Positions 19,900 to 30,511 of a stretch of DNA of 64,000 nt are shown here, piece by piece (the first letter of the stretch is position 1; every line of letters begins with the position of its first letter). The notes under the pieces are model-generated. The model made no database searches. It saw only the letters and a program-made list of their open reading frames with translations, and was not told the origin of the DNA. This DNA is from Gracilaria gracilis (lineage: Eukaryota; Rhodophyta; Florideophyceae; Gracilariales; Gracilariaceae). The position numbers and the translations under genes are program-made. The DNA lies in contig JARGSG010000208.1 in assembly GCA_030374805.1 (NCBI GenBank), positions 62,001 through 126,000 of the forward strand, given 5' to 3'.

Positions 19900-20439
19900 C
19901 CGTCACGACGGGCGTAGAGAGTTGAGCAAGGATCGGTGTTGGCAACACGTGTGTGAGTGAACGGGCCCTCGAGAGAGGCACGAGTCCACGGAAGTGGGGA
20001 ATGAGAAAAGGAATTCGCGAGAGCGGGAGATGAAAAGAAGGAAAAGGAGGAAAGGGCAAAAAGGCTACGGTAAACACCAGGGTTATCCCTGTACAGGGTC
20101 GAGCGCGACACAAGCGGAAAACACTCCCACGAATGGGTACTGTTAGGTGACGCAGGGAGGATACACTACCCGTAGGCAACGGAGCCTCTCTCCTGGAAGG
20201 AGTCGATGACCGCCGAAGGCGAAGAAGTATAGAGCCAACCCTGGTTGGGGGAACTTTACTGTGCACGGCGGCGAGGTCGCCGCTGGGCTAAGTAGTGAGC
20301 TCGCACCAACACTAATTAAATAAACTAACTAAATTAGGCCCACGCCCAGTGGTAATTACCCACGCGCCGTGGCGCCCGTCCCACGTATACGTGGCCAACC
20401 TCCTGGCTCAAACGTGTCCCACGTGTCCTTCCCACTACA
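19900..20439. repeat. Probable solo-LTR-like remnant inside the transposon
   Basis: Around 20230-20400 the sequence follows the gypsy-1 LTR loosely in the same order: AGAGCCAA...TTTACT...GTGGCGG-like...CACGCC...CCACGT. It ends CACTACA at 20439, comparable to CTCTACA at the gypsy-1 LTR end. It splits the transposase frame (upstream part 20508-21365, downstream part below 19860). Exact borders and a target duplication could not be found, so the boundaries are approximate. Confidence 0.4.
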
Positions 20440-20507
20440 GTGGTTGTTACTATTCATATACTTCCACTTGAGGCAACCGCTCGACAGGTCGGAATATGAC
20501 TAAGTAG

Positions 20508-21365
20508 TCAGAAACCTCCATAAGAGGGCGTTGCACTACAAAACTCAGTTGTTTGTTCCTGGTTGCGAGCAAAAAGAACTCTATTAGCGTTCTCCGCAAT
20601 TTTGGAGAGGACATAGTGCGGGAGGAAAACATCGAATACCGAAAGCCGTGATACGTTTGTTGCGGGCATAACCCCAATGCCTCTGGATCTGGCTTGCACT
20701 TCACTCAACACGTTTTGGAGGTTGTGATTTGCTTCCACTACAAATCGTCGACCGAGATCAGCGTTAATGTCATCCACTTTGATACGGAACTCCACAAACG
20801 GCGACCTGTACTCCCAGTCCTTCAATCCCCCGGCTTCTTGCTTGCTGGTGCGCTGCATTAATGTAGCCTCTTTAAAACGCTCGCCATTCTCATCGCTCTC
20901 ACTGGAGCCACTGCTGCACTCCAATAAATTTTCTGCACCAACGACAAACAATGATGACCACACATCTTCAACTGCAATGGCTTTCGCTATTGCTATATTA
21001 GACAATTGAGACTTTTCTTGACGTACACATTCTCCTATATGATGGTCTTCAAAGAGATCTCTGATTTCACCATCAAAGATCCATAACTCACAATCACTGA
21101 ACTTTGTTTGCAATGTTTCACTGGATGAAAATGCTCCATTGCTCCCATATGCACTTTCCGCGGCCACAAACGAAAAATAACTGTCCTCGCAACTCTCATC
21201 GTGTAGCTCCACGCGACTTGGAGAAGCGCTGCTCCTGGATGGTGCTTCTAGGATAGTGATATTCGCCAACTTCTGATTGTTTTCATCACTCAAGCTTTCG
21301 CTTCTGGTGTCATCCTGAGAGACGCGCTTTTTCTCACTTTGAATCTTATGAGCATGGCTGTCCAA
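20508..21365 (-). pseudogene. N-terminal part of the broken transposase (hypothetical 285-codon frame)
   Basis: Ser/Glu-rich N-terminus, then VSRLSVFDVFLPHYVLSKIAENANRV (described, residues about 235-260), which resembles the helical region ahead of the catalytic core in piggyBac-type transposases. The frame ends shortly after. An overlapping frame (20450-20704) may continue it, implying a frameshift near 20570. It is upstream of, and on the same strand as, the catalytic part, inside the same inverted repeats, so it is read as the same decayed gene. Confidence 0.4.
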
Positions 21366-21597
21366 GTTACTGTGGTCGATCGATAAGGACGGAGATTTTG
21401 TTGAAACGCATTAATCGGGAGTGTCTTGTCATTCGCGAGTTATCTGCTTCATGTGCAAATGAAGAACACGCAACAAAAGGTGGCAGCAAAAAGATAACGC
21501 GATGAGCGACACGGTGGAACTGTGAAGCGCGACGATTTTGGAAGATGCGCATGTGGTTGAGGCAGTCAGACGTTAAGGTGACTTTTGTGAGACAACG

Positions 21598-21879
21598 ATG
21601 AAAGCCAATTGAAGTGGAAGTGGCGGTGGCGGCGGGAGAACGACGGCCGTAAAAGATGTAGAAGGAGGGGGTGGTGGTGGTGACACAACACGTTGGAGGA
21701 GGGGCCAAGCGGGAACAAGTGAGTCTTGTGGGAGAGAATTTGGGGTGAGCTCTCCAAACATGTTGGAGACCTCACCCAGGTTGGGCACATCTCTCCCCAG
21801 CAGGGAGAGGTGTGCCCAACTCACCAAAACTCTCCCTGAAAAATGGGAGAGGAAATTTCCTCTCCCAAGAGGCATGGGG
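21598..21879. repeat. Right inverted repeat of the decayed transposon
   Basis: Inverted near-copy of 16295-16575 with the same three hairpins; the loop of the second reads TGCT here and GGCT on the left. It ends 212 bp before the RPC8 start codon. Confidence 0.85.
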
Positions 21880-22091
21880 CTACCAAGGCCAAAGAATCTC
21901 TCAAAGGTATACTATGCATCATGCATACTATGCATGCTATGTAGTGAAATGCATACTATGCAATGTCAACGTGAAGAGCATCACTCTCATAGCATCAGTC
22001 ATCAAGATCAAACACATATCGGACGGATCGTAACATCGATCTGCTCCGCTCTGCTCTCTCTATCATTCACTCACAATGCATTTTCTGTGAC
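21880..22091 (+). promoter_or_regulatory. RPC8 upstream region with ATGCAT repeats
   Basis: Between the transposon end and the RPC8 start the stretch at about 21907-21965 repeats ATGCATACTATGCAT-like units, which are palindromic ATGCAT cores. It may be a tandem regulatory element. The function is unproven. Confidence 0.4.
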
Positions 22092-22943
22092 ATGTTTAAG
22101 TTAGTGACAATTGAGGATGTGCTTCTAGTTCCGGCTCGACTGTTTGGTTATCCGCGTCTCGAAGCTCTTGAATATGTCATCAACAAACGCTTGAGCGATA
22201 AAGTCATTCCCGGGGTCGGACTAGTGATAGCCTTTTGGGAATGGGTTAAAGTTGGACAAGATTCGCTTCAGATTCACTCTGGAGAGTGCAGCACGAAATG
22301 TACGTTCCGTGTCGTGGTATTTGCTCCTTTTGAAGGAGAGGTTCTCTTCGCGCGTGTAAGTGGTGCTTACAACCATGGCCTGTTTATGGAGATGGGATTC
22401 TTCGATGCGGTGTTTGTTCCAAGCGAAAATCTCCCCAGGCCCTCTCATTACGACGAGAGCGAGAGAGTCTGGATTTGGAAGCCCGTTTTCGAAGAAGGTG
22501 CAGATCCGCAAACATACTATATGGATGTGACAAATGAGAGCGTATTTCGCGCCATGGAGTTAATGTTCGAAGATTCATGGCGAGTCCCTCCTTCAGAGAA
22601 GAAAGAGGATGGCCGAAATCCGATGTCTATAGTGGGCGCCCTTTTCGACGCCGTTTTGCAAGACAACCAGGGTTTGGGTGATCCATTATGGTGGTATGAA
22701 GAGGAAGAGGCTGGAGGGGAAGAAGAAGGTGAGGAGGAGGAGGAGGGACTAGAAGAACAAGTGCCAGTCGGGGAGGAAGGGATAGTGGAAGGGCAAGAGA
22801 AGGAGGAGATGGTTGTCAAAGAAGAAAAGATTGAAGCCATGGAAGTTGGCAACGGGTATGTTGACGAGAATGCAGGGAATTCTTACGAAGGAGATCATGT
22901 TGACTCACAATGGCATCCAGGTCTGGAAGGAGAAGGATGCTAG
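22092..22943 (+). CDS. RPC8: RNA polymerase III subunit RPC8 (Rpb7/RPC25 family)
   Basis: 283 residues, intron-free. It starts MFKLVTIEDVLLVPARLFG, the conserved Rpb7-like N-terminal tip domain. VVVFAPFEGEVLFARV and MGFFDAVFVPSENL, followed by an aromatic/acidic VWIWKPVFEEG block and YYMD, mark the RPC8-specific OB domain. With RPC9 it forms the stalk of Pol III that recruits initiation factors for tRNA and 5S genes. The C-terminal ~70 residues are a very acidic Glu/Gly tail (about 205-283) not seen in the yeast or human proteins as I know them; this is lineage-specific. The start is the first ATG and fits the family exactly. Confidence 0.9.
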   Translation: MFKLVTIEDVLLVPARLFGYPRLEALEYVINKRLSDKVIPGVGLVIAFWEWVKVGQDSLQIHSGECSTKCTFRVVVFAPFEGEVLFARVSGAYNHGLFMEMGFFDAVFVPSENLPRPSHYDESERVWIWKPVFEEGADPQTYYMDVTNESVFRAMELMFEDSWRVPPSEKKEDGRNPMSIVGALFDAVLQDNQGLGDPLWWYEEEEAGGEEEGEEEEEGLEEQVPVGEEGIVEGQEKEEMVVKEEKIEAMEVGNGYVDENAGNSYEGDHVDSQWHPGLEGEGC

Positions 22944-23477
22944 TCCTTTAGAACAATACAGAATTCTTTCAGGGGACACTGCTCGTGTTCGCTCTATTTG
23001 TCACATAGACCATAATACGTAGTGTTCCTTTAGTATCTTAGTAGACAAGTTTACTTCCCTTCCTAAACATTGCAGCCGAGAGGACCCTTCTACAAAGACA
23101 TTGCATATTTTTTTTATCCGAAGTGCATAAACCAGACATGTTAATGCTTGGTAATCGCTGGCTTCTGTTAACATTTGAGTAGTTTGAGAGAATGCTCTCT
23201 GAAACCTTGGACCTCGATATATACCTCAAGCTTTACGCCCAAGTTTTATCTTGGTACAGACAGACAGATCTCTTCATGGTGTTCTGTCGACAACTATTCC
23301 TAGTCAAGAACTCCGCGTTATTCAAGCGATTTCGAAAGCAAACCGTGTCTCGGTATCCCTATACTGAAGTGAAAGACCTACCATCAACAAGGTTTGCACA
23401 AAACACATTGCATAAACACGCCAACATTGACGAAGACACTCATAAACCGTGGATCCGTGACGATAGATTTCAAGCAC
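22944..23477. other. Intergenic region between convergent genes
   Basis: It lies between the RPC8 and RPS9 stop codons (534 bp). Overlapping short plus-strand frames here (23192-23584, 23394-23771) run antisense into RPS9 and are not supported as genes. Confidence 0.5.
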
Positions 23478-24184
23478 TTACTCGTCATCTTCGTCCTCAG
23501 CACCACCGCCACCACTGCTCTTGCGCCTTGCAATGGCCCTACGCTTCACACGACCAGGTCGTCCACCACCAAACGGAGAAGTAAGGGCAAAGTCAATATG
23601 CTTCTGCGAATCAACTCGCACGGTGAAGGAAGGAACATTGACAAGCTGCTTTCCGACGCGGATGTGACGCTGCTTGATCAAGCATCGAGCATGATGAATG
23701 GACTTGGCGAGACCAAGCTTGACAACCTGAGTCTGCAGACGGCGCTCCAAGAAATCCTGAACCTTGAGTGAAAGCACGTAATCTAGAGCTTGTCGCGATT
23801 CGTCCAAGAGTCCGAGACGAGTGAGACGGCGTAGCAATGCATTACCCTCGAAAATACGACGTGGATCCTTTTCTTCCAGAGTGAGAAGCTCACGAGCGGC
23901 AGATCGGATCTTAGACAGCACTAGTTGCACGCGCCAGATTTCACGCTTGTTGCGAAGACCATACTTTCCTGCGAGTTGAAGCTCGGAGTCAAGACGCTCC
24001 TTCTCGTACGGACGACGAGGAGTACGATATGTCTTGGAGGCTTAAGTGTTCAACAGCAGATCATTAGCAAGTCGACAAGCAAATTGAAGTTAGTACGAAA
24101 TGGGGTGGGTGCTTCGCAATGATTGTGGGAAATGAAGAAGCGGGTCGTTGATCGTGATCACGTACTGTTACGATAGTTCGTCAT
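23478..24184 (-). CDS. RPS9: Small-subunit ribosomal protein S9 (uS4), 2 exons
   Basis: Exon 1 is only 19 nt (24184-24166, encoding MTNYRN plus one base). Intron 24041-24165 (125 bp, donor GTACGT, acceptor TTAAG) separates it from exon 2, 24040-23478. The junction codon is ACC (Thr), giving [19 protein letters not shown] and a 193-residue protein, the usual length. Landmarks: [57 protein letters not shown] (S4 RNA-binding domain) and [14 protein letters not shown] near the C-terminus. It is one of the first proteins to bind 18S rRNA in 40S assembly. A first intron just after the start codon is typical of ribosomal protein genes. Confidence 0.95.
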
Positions 24185-24845
24185 GGTTGCAACCCGCGGA
24201 TGAAGCTTCACTCCGCTACACAAGGGAGCGAGCGAGTGAAGAAAAGCGCCCCCGGCAAACGGCGATACAATCAGACCGTCTCACGCGTGGTCATCGCCGC
24301 CGGTGTCGTCGCCGATTATCAAGCGCGCAATGTCCGCCGTCGACAGTGCTCAGTGCGGATCAAGAGAGTGATGCAATTGCGTCTCATAGATCTGAAAATA
24401 GGAGCCCATTTAGATTTGGATTAGTTTTCGAGTTTTAGGAAAACATGAAAACGCACCACTTGTAAGGCCCTTTCTACATATCCCTAATGCCACTATTTAA
24501 TGATCATAAGAACATCCTGAACCCGATGAATTAAATATGGGTTTTTTTAAAGGATCCAAATTGCTTATTTTAACGCTTACAAAGGTGTCTTGAACGTGTA
24601 CTTGCGTTGGGCAGTGTAGATAGCTCTACCGACGGTAGCCCTCTTACCAGTTTATGAAGGCCAGGAGAAAAGATGATTTTCGCTGTTGATAGCGCCCGGT
24701 CGCCAGAACATCCACAACGTGGATAGGTTGGTTTACAATACAGAGTGCATGAGACTTCTTGCACGTCCCAGAAGACTTTCTGGGGGTCTAAAACCCCTGT
24801 TCTCAGCCGTGAAAAACCCATCCCGTATGCATGCATATAGTTCTG
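24185..24845. other. RPS9 upstream region and possible DIRS 3' end
   Basis: The first ~250 bp is CG-rich and presumably the RPS9 promoter. AT-rich sequence from about 24420 on leads into the 3' flank of the DIRS tyrosine recombinase. I could not find the inverted or split direct repeats expected at a DIRS terminus. Confidence 0.4.
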
Positions 24846-26150
24846 CTATACGTCCGATTGTAGCTGCAAAGCAAACCATTTTTCGTAGTCAGATAGCAAC
24901 TGTGTCTGGGATTTGTTGAGTTGTAACATCATTACCAATGACCTGCCATTGGTGAGATAATGTCTTAATGAACCAAGTCCTTTCCATCGTCCAGTGAGAG
25001 CTACTGTTTTCGCAGGTTTGCCCGCTAAGTAGTCATGAAAAGCCCCGCCAATTCTTGCGGAATGAAATGTGAACTTGTATCTTTGTAACCCAAATATCAT
25101 AGCAGCGGACTTAATGTCTTGCTCATACTTTGGATATGAAACAGAAAATATCTTTGACTTCTGAGAGCAACAAAGCTTGCTGACATAGGTTGAGATAAAT
25201 TGTACTGCACAAGGGTCTGTGATCCACACAAACTGAAAAGGTCCGGTTTTCGTGTCTTTGACACAAATGGCCGCTGTTTTTGAAGGAAAATCAGACAAAC
25301 GCGTGTCTCCTGATAGAGCTACAAGACTTTCATCCAGAGAGAGGACTTTGCTAGCTCTCAAATATGCGGCGCATGCTGTCACCAGTGCGACGGCTGATTG
25401 CGACTTTTGATTCCGCATCATCCAAGAGACAAAAGCCAAACCTATCCTCCGCGTCATCGGAAAGGCAGGTTGTGGTTCGCGTTGCTTTTGCCATCCCCGG
25501 AGGGCTCTGGGAGTGTAACCGAGCGTGCCGCGCGATGAAGGGATCATAATGTGTGACATGCACAACAGGATACTGATCTCTTGCTTCCTGGATATGCGCC
25601 TATCAAGCGGAAACCGACGAGCAACGTAAGAATTGAGAGCAAGATCAAGTTCGAAATTGGATGTAGGCCATTGTTTTAAGAAACACTGGAAGGCGCGCAT
25701 AGCGGTACAGTGTCGTGACTTTGTTTTCTTTGTAAGCGTCGAGGCGCCAAGCTTGTAGTGCTGCAAAAACATTTCAGGGTCCACGCGCAGTGCGTCCAGC
25801 GGTTCTGCGGTTGAAATGTTGCTGTAGACCTCACCGTTGTCAGTGGCACCACGAGAGGAGTTGGTGCCTGGGGCTGCGATCGCCAGTCTCTTTTTGCAGC
25901 GCGGCAGTTGGTTTGTATCCCTCAATTGGATGTAGAGGAGGACTTTTGGGCTTATTCGGGGTTTATTAACGGCGCTCTTTGCGAGGTTACTGGCTTGAAA
26001 GTACCGGACGGGACGGCGTGTCCGCGGGGTTGTACTCAGATGGTACATGGCCGAAAACTGCGTCGAGGGCGTGGGCTGCGCTGATTGCGGCAAAACGACG
26101 GCACGGGAGAGCAAGGCCAGGGCTTGACGATCGCCCCTTTCGCAAAGCAC
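24846..26150 (-). CDS. DIRS tyrosine recombinase (integrase)
   Basis: 434-codon frame overlapping the RT ORF by about 160 bp in another frame. The catalytic domain has the first Arg in AAYLRASKVLSL, then the HxxR box FHSARIGGAFHDYLAG, GRWKGLGS, and the presumed nucleophile Tyr in LRHYL. Such enzymes integrate the circular cDNA of DIRS-type elements without target duplication. The residues appear intact, so this ORF may still be functional. The beginning of the frame is Ser/Arg/Pro-rich and the true start may lie downstream of 26150. Confidence 0.8.
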   Translation of the reverse strand: MLCERGDRQALALLSRAVVLPQSAQPTPSTQFSAMYHLSTTPRTRRPVRYFQASNLAKSAVNKPRISPKVLLYIQLRDTNQLPRCKKRLAIAAPGTNSSRGATDNGEVYSNISTAEPLDALRVDPEMFLQHYKLGASTLTKKTKSRHCTAMRAFQCFLKQWPTSNFELDLALNSYVARRFPLDRRISRKQEISILLCMSHIMIPSSRGTLGYTPRALRGWQKQREPQPAFPMTRRIGLAFVSWMMRNQKSQSAVALVTACAAYLRASKVLSLDESLVALSGDTRLSDFPSKTAAICVKDTKTGPFQFVWITDPCAVQFISTYVSKLCCSQKSKIFSVSYPKYEQDIKSAAMIFGLQRYKFTFHSARIGGAFHDYLAGKPAKTVALTGRWKGLGSLRHYLTNGRSLVMMLQLNKSQTQLLSDYEKWFALQLQSDV

Positions 26151-27807
26151 CGATTGTCACGAGGGAGTCAGAGAGAAGGAGTACTCGGCAAGAGCACAGA
26201 CCTATCGATGCCATCCACGCCAGGGCAAGATAGGCAGTTGTGGCTTCCAGAATGTTAATGTGCTGTGCGGTGTGCCACTGGTGGACGAAAGCCGTCGTCC
26301 ACTTGCGGATACTAACGAACTCTGTAACGGCATTGTAAGCCGTTTTTGTGCGAGTCTCTGAGGCATTAAGTGCTTGCAGCAATGCGAGCGCGTCGGAGGA
26401 AACGACTTCGGTGTAAACCACGGCTCCTGCAGCCTGGGAAGCTTCAAACGCTACCACATAGCAGGCGACAGGGGCTGCCAGTTGGATGATACAGAGCGGT
26501 ACTATCTTTGCCAACGTTTGAAGCTCTTTCACCGCCTTGTCGAGTAACTTTCGTTGAGATTTGCCGTTGTCATAAGAAGAGATGTATCGAAACGTGTTCA
26601 GGAGCGTAGAGAGCAAGGGGCGGCAGCCAAGCGCGAACCAGACTAGCTTCCCAGTGAGTCTTCGGATGTGTTCGATTGACAGGGAAGGGGTGGCTTGTGT
26701 TTCAATCGCGCTCTGGATGACATTTACAGCCTTTTGTGGGTTAGGATAAGCTATTGGGCCGGAGAAGTCGATTATCCACCCTATGGAGGGTATGGAATCG
26801 TGTGATATTGTTCCGATTGGGGAGGATTTGGACTGCTTGACCGGCAAGCCAAGGGTCCCGAATTTACCGTATAGCACGGTTTGAAACGCTGTGACCTGCG
26901 TTTCTGACCATCCCCTAAAAATGAAATTGATGTCGTCGATGATGGGCATTAACAGCACGTCGGTGGGCCGCTCGTGCTGTGTGTAGACGTTACGGCGCAG
27001 GGTATGAAGCTGTGGTACAGTTTGTGGGCATAACGGGTGCATCAGAAAGGTTCGGAAAGTGTCGCGGATAATCGCTGTTGCCCATGTATGGGCCACATAT
27101 ACAGACCACTTATAGCCCATGGGCATAGTGCACTGGAGTGGCCTGAGGATGGCAGCATCGTCGACGGAGATTGGGTGATGGTCCTTGATGGATGCCTGCA
27201 GCGGTTTTGAGAGTTCGGACCAACGGACGGTTTGTAAGGGAAAGAGCTTAGCCATTTTGGACGGAAGGCGAATGTTATGGAACATGTTCTCCAAATCCAT
27301 GAAGAAGGCACTATGGTTGCCGGGTGGTGGTTCATAAAACCGAAAAGCATCTGGGGTAGGGAGCTCCGTGTATGGAAGATCAGGTAGGAGTGCATTCTGA
27401 ACGAATGGCCAGCTAATAAGCCTGTCCCTCGTTGCCGATTTGGAGACTGCAAAAGAGCGCATAGTAATAAGGTTTGCCAAGCGGGAGTAATGCGGATCTT
27501 CGTCTGCAATCGGTGACCAGAGCAGCCTGCCGGCTTCTTGCGCTCGTTGAAGTACATTGAGGTACTCTTGGCGTTTGCCGTGGACGTTGCGATGTGGGTG
27601 GGTTTTGCCACGCTCAGCCGCCATATTTGCGCATAGATAGCGGCGCACTGTGTCGTAGTCAAGATCCGAGACTGTCATTGATGCGGCGCCACTGTGCGGG
27701 AACATGGCCTCCCATTGAACGCGTTCTTTCTGGGCAGCTTTGGGAGGGAGTTCGATTCTGGCAGAGACTATGGGCATCGGAGTGCCGCGACAGAAAGAAT
27801 CAGGTGG
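25987..27807 (-). pseudogene. DIRS reverse transcriptase-RNase H, 3' segment (interrupted)
   Basis: It contains the RT core: NHSAFFMDLENMFHNIRLP near 27300, CTMPMGYKWSVYVAHTW, the active-site loop PIIDDINFIFRG, GLPVKQSKSSPIG, and an RNase H domain (VAFEASQAAGAVVY, HINILEATTAYLALAW, LLSDSLVTIGAL). The open frame seems to continue upstream of 27807, but that extension is gypsy-1 LTR sequence. The genuine continuation is at 39159-39440 and then 49199 and above. The catalytic motifs look sound; the gene is dead because of the insertions. Confidence 0.85.
27803..27807. repeat. Target duplication GGTGG, left copy (gypsy-1)
   Basis: GGTGG directly precedes the LTR TG and recurs at 39159-39163 after the other LTR. 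Five bases is the usual Ty3/gypsy duplication length. Confidence 0.9.
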
Positions 27808-28660
27808 TGTGGGGCAAAGCCGGGAACGGAAGGAAAGAACACAAACCGTGCCAGCGGCTACGCACCCAAGGTGTTCAGCCTTGCTCCCTATTGGGGCAGA
27901 GCAGTGGCAGAACCCTCCGATGAGGCCGACACGTGCCGGGCGTAACTCCGGGCAGCCTCTTCCTGACTTACAGACGGAGGTTGGGGGTGGCAATCGGGTT
28001 GCCAACAGGATGGATTCCACCGGGTGTGGCGTATCCCGTAGCAAAAAGGACGAGATAGAAGGTAGCAAAATGAGCCGCACTGCGGAGCACAGACTCGTGA
28101 GAGCTGGGAATAATCCCGAGACAAAAAGGGGGCAAACCTGTACAACAGGGCGAAGTGTAACGAAGCCGTAAGACGGGAAAACAGAAAGAGTGTATGGAAG
28201 AATGATAAATAAGAGGCCGTAACGACGGATCGGTGCTTCTCGGTGACGGAGGTGGATAACTTGTCCGGATAAGCGGCGGTATTCCCCGGAAATGGGGCAA
28301 AAAGACCGTGCGCAAGCGGAACTCAAGCTAGAGCCAAGGCCTCGTTGAGGTTTACTTCCCGTACAGTGGCGGCAAGTGCCGGCACTTATATACGGCTGAC
28401 AAATATCACTAAAATATCTAAGTACCCGGCACGCCGGCCAACACTACCCACGTGTACCTCCGTGGCACACTTGCAACGGCGCATCCGGTAATCGGGCGCG
28501 GGCACACACGTGTCGCGCCAATCCTACCCTTCATAGGCGGATCCCTAATCCGGGCCAAATAGGCAAATAGACTTCATAATAGTAGGAAGTTCAGGCGAAA
28601 ATAACAACGGATATATGAGTGGCATCCCCCTCAGTCCCTGCCAAGGGCAATTGCTCTACA
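27808..28660 (-). repeat. Gypsy-1 LTR (3' LTR of the minus-strand element), 853 bp
   Basis: Starts TGTGGGGCAAAG and ends TTGCTCTACA in plus orientation. It differs from 38307-39158 by only about four substitutions, all C/T or G/A transitions, and one G indel (>99% identical), so the insertion is recent. The adjacent internal sequence, read on the minus strand, is a polypurine tract (GAAGGGGGAGA). Confidence 0.95.
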
Positions 28661-30511
28661 TCTCCCCCTTCTCAGGCTGAAACTTCCGACTCGTTCGGCT
28701 TCTCACCTCCCATCCTGGGCCTATATAATCCGGACTCCGGCGGTGAGCCTAACGACCACTTGGACTCCAACAACTTGGCACTGGTACCATACTTGGCACC
28801 TTCGACTCTCATCGACTCAGCGATGCCTACCAATAACAACGACACCTCCGGTAATCCCGGCGCTCTCCCAGGTGGGAATGCGCGAATGACCGCTGCCGGA
28901 CCGCGGTTCCGGTCGGTACCCTTGCCTCAATCGTCGGGGGCTTCCGCTTCCGGCGCGGCGTCCGTTGCGACAGCAGCGACTCCGGATCCAGCTCCCGTGT
29001 GGGATTGGTTCCATGCTAGCGTGCCGACGAATACGGGAGGATGGCCCAGTCTTGGGAGTCTCCGCGTACGCGATCCTCACCGCCATAGCGGCCTGTTTGC
29101 ACAAGCCCCGTGGTTCAATGCCAAAGCCGTTCGAAATGAAGCGTTGATCAACTCCTACGCCATTGACGGTATCCTCCCCGGAGGGCTTCCCGTTAGCGTC
29201 GTCCGCTCATGGGACTGGCTCGCCCGTATCACGGTCCATCCAAATTGTCTCTGGTATACGAGAAGCGAGAGCCAGGCGTTCGCTCGCCGGGAGATTGCCC
29301 GCATTGGGTATGCGCGACATTTCCGGGCGCCGAACGAGCATCCGGTTCCGTCCCATTACGGGTTTGACGTGGCCTACTACCGTACGTTCGGCGAGGTTGA
29401 GTACGGAGATCGACTGGCTGTTGCCTTCGACGAGATTGACCGCTATGCGGATGTCGTCCAGCCCCACCAGGATCTCATCCTGTGGGCTCGTCCGATTCTT
29501 CGGGCCGAGTTCCGGTACCTCCGCAAGTCGTCGCGGCGCGAGTTCTTCGAGGGCCTCCGTCACGAGAGGAAGTGGCGATCCCGCTTCGGGGTTCTGGTGC
29601 CGTACCAATGCTCGGAGGTTGAGCGAATCGCGGCGCGTTCCCGTCAAGGGCGATACGTTCCGCTGCCATCGTTCTGGCCTGCGGTCGAGGTCCCTCGAGG
29701 GTGCCATGTGGAGCTCCCCCCATGCCTGACATACGTCGGGTCGTACTACATGAAGAATCCGCCGCGCGGCCTTTGGAGCATCCTTGCCACCGAATGGACT
29801 GTCCGTGTCGCGGCTTTCCTCCTCTGGGAGGCGTATGATCATTACCGGCTTTGGTTTGTGCCGGAGATGGTTCGCCGATCCATTCGGAATTTGGACCTCA
29901 CCGATGTGCTCGGGTCCGTCCGCAACGCGCGGGAGGTGGTGTCCTTGGTGGACGTCATCGACGGTGTCGAGTGGGACTCCGTGCCTGCTAGTCAGGTCTC
30001 CGAGGGTATCCGTCGGGTTGCAGACCGGTCTCCCGGACGCGACGTCAACGCTGGCGACTTTGTATACTTCGACCCATGGGAATGGGAGATAGTCACAGCC
30101 GCCGAGGCGCGGGAGCGGCGTCAGGTCGAGCGGAGCATCCCAGAGGGCCATCCTCGTGGGTTCGTCTTCGTCGACGACGAGGAGGACGAGAGCCTTGATG
30201 AGGCAGGGAGCCCTATGGACCAGGGAGCGGACTAGCAGATCGACGTGATCGACGTAACCGGAGATGACGGCGGATCCGCTGATGCGGTAGTGCAGGGTAC
30301 GCCCAACTCGGTTGGCGCGTGGCAGGCCTCCGCTTCTGCGGGCGGGGCCGGTTCGAGTACTGACCCCCAGGCGATCGTCATCCGCAGTTTCCTTCGCGGC
30401 ATGGGTGTGCCCGTGTCTGACACGGTGACCGACTTGGCGCAGCTGCAGGGCCTTGCGGCTCAGTGGTTCGCCCAAGGTCGTGGGTCCGGTTCCGGACCGT
30501 CCGGCGTGTGA
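28619..30511 (+). CDS. Antisense accessory ORF of gypsy-1, unknown family (one in-frame TAG)
   Basis: A 630-codon frame opposite to gag-pol, interrupted by a single TAG at 30233-30235. Its ATG lies 42 bp inside the 3' LTR, so the LTR could supply its promoter and first codons. The first ~120 residues are Ser/Pro/Ala-rich. Residues about 125-500 look like a folded domain rich in Trp, Tyr and Phe (VWDWFHASVPTNTGGWPSLG, YYRTFGEVEYGDRLAVAFDE). An acidic DDEEDE stretch precedes the stop. I recognise no known domain. The reverse frame (29207-30583, minus) is also long but has the bland composition of a shadow. Antisense ORFs near the 3' LTR are known in some plant gypsy elements; this protein is not one I know. 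Confidence 0.6.

Larger units (their letters stand above)
16295..21879 (-). mobile_element. Decayed DNA transposon flanked by ~280-bp inverted repeats
   Basis: Two long inverted repeats (about 16295-16575 and 21598-21879) begin with CCCC and end with GGGG at the outer edges. They enclose minus-strand frames for a DDE-type transposase, ending in a PD-(D/E)XK nuclease-like region. Three in-frame stops, at least one frame loss upstream and an LTR-like insertion show it is dead. CCC/GGG ends and the GTNKR-type motif recall piggyBac relatives, but I see no TTAA duplication. The immediate flanks (TAT before, CTA after) are inconclusive. Confidence 0.6.

Noticed and set aside
27808-28326. Upstream extension of the DIRS RT frame to 28326
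   Set aside because: This part is identical to the gypsy-1 LTR copy at 38307-38824; it is a chance read-through into the insertion, not DIRS protein.
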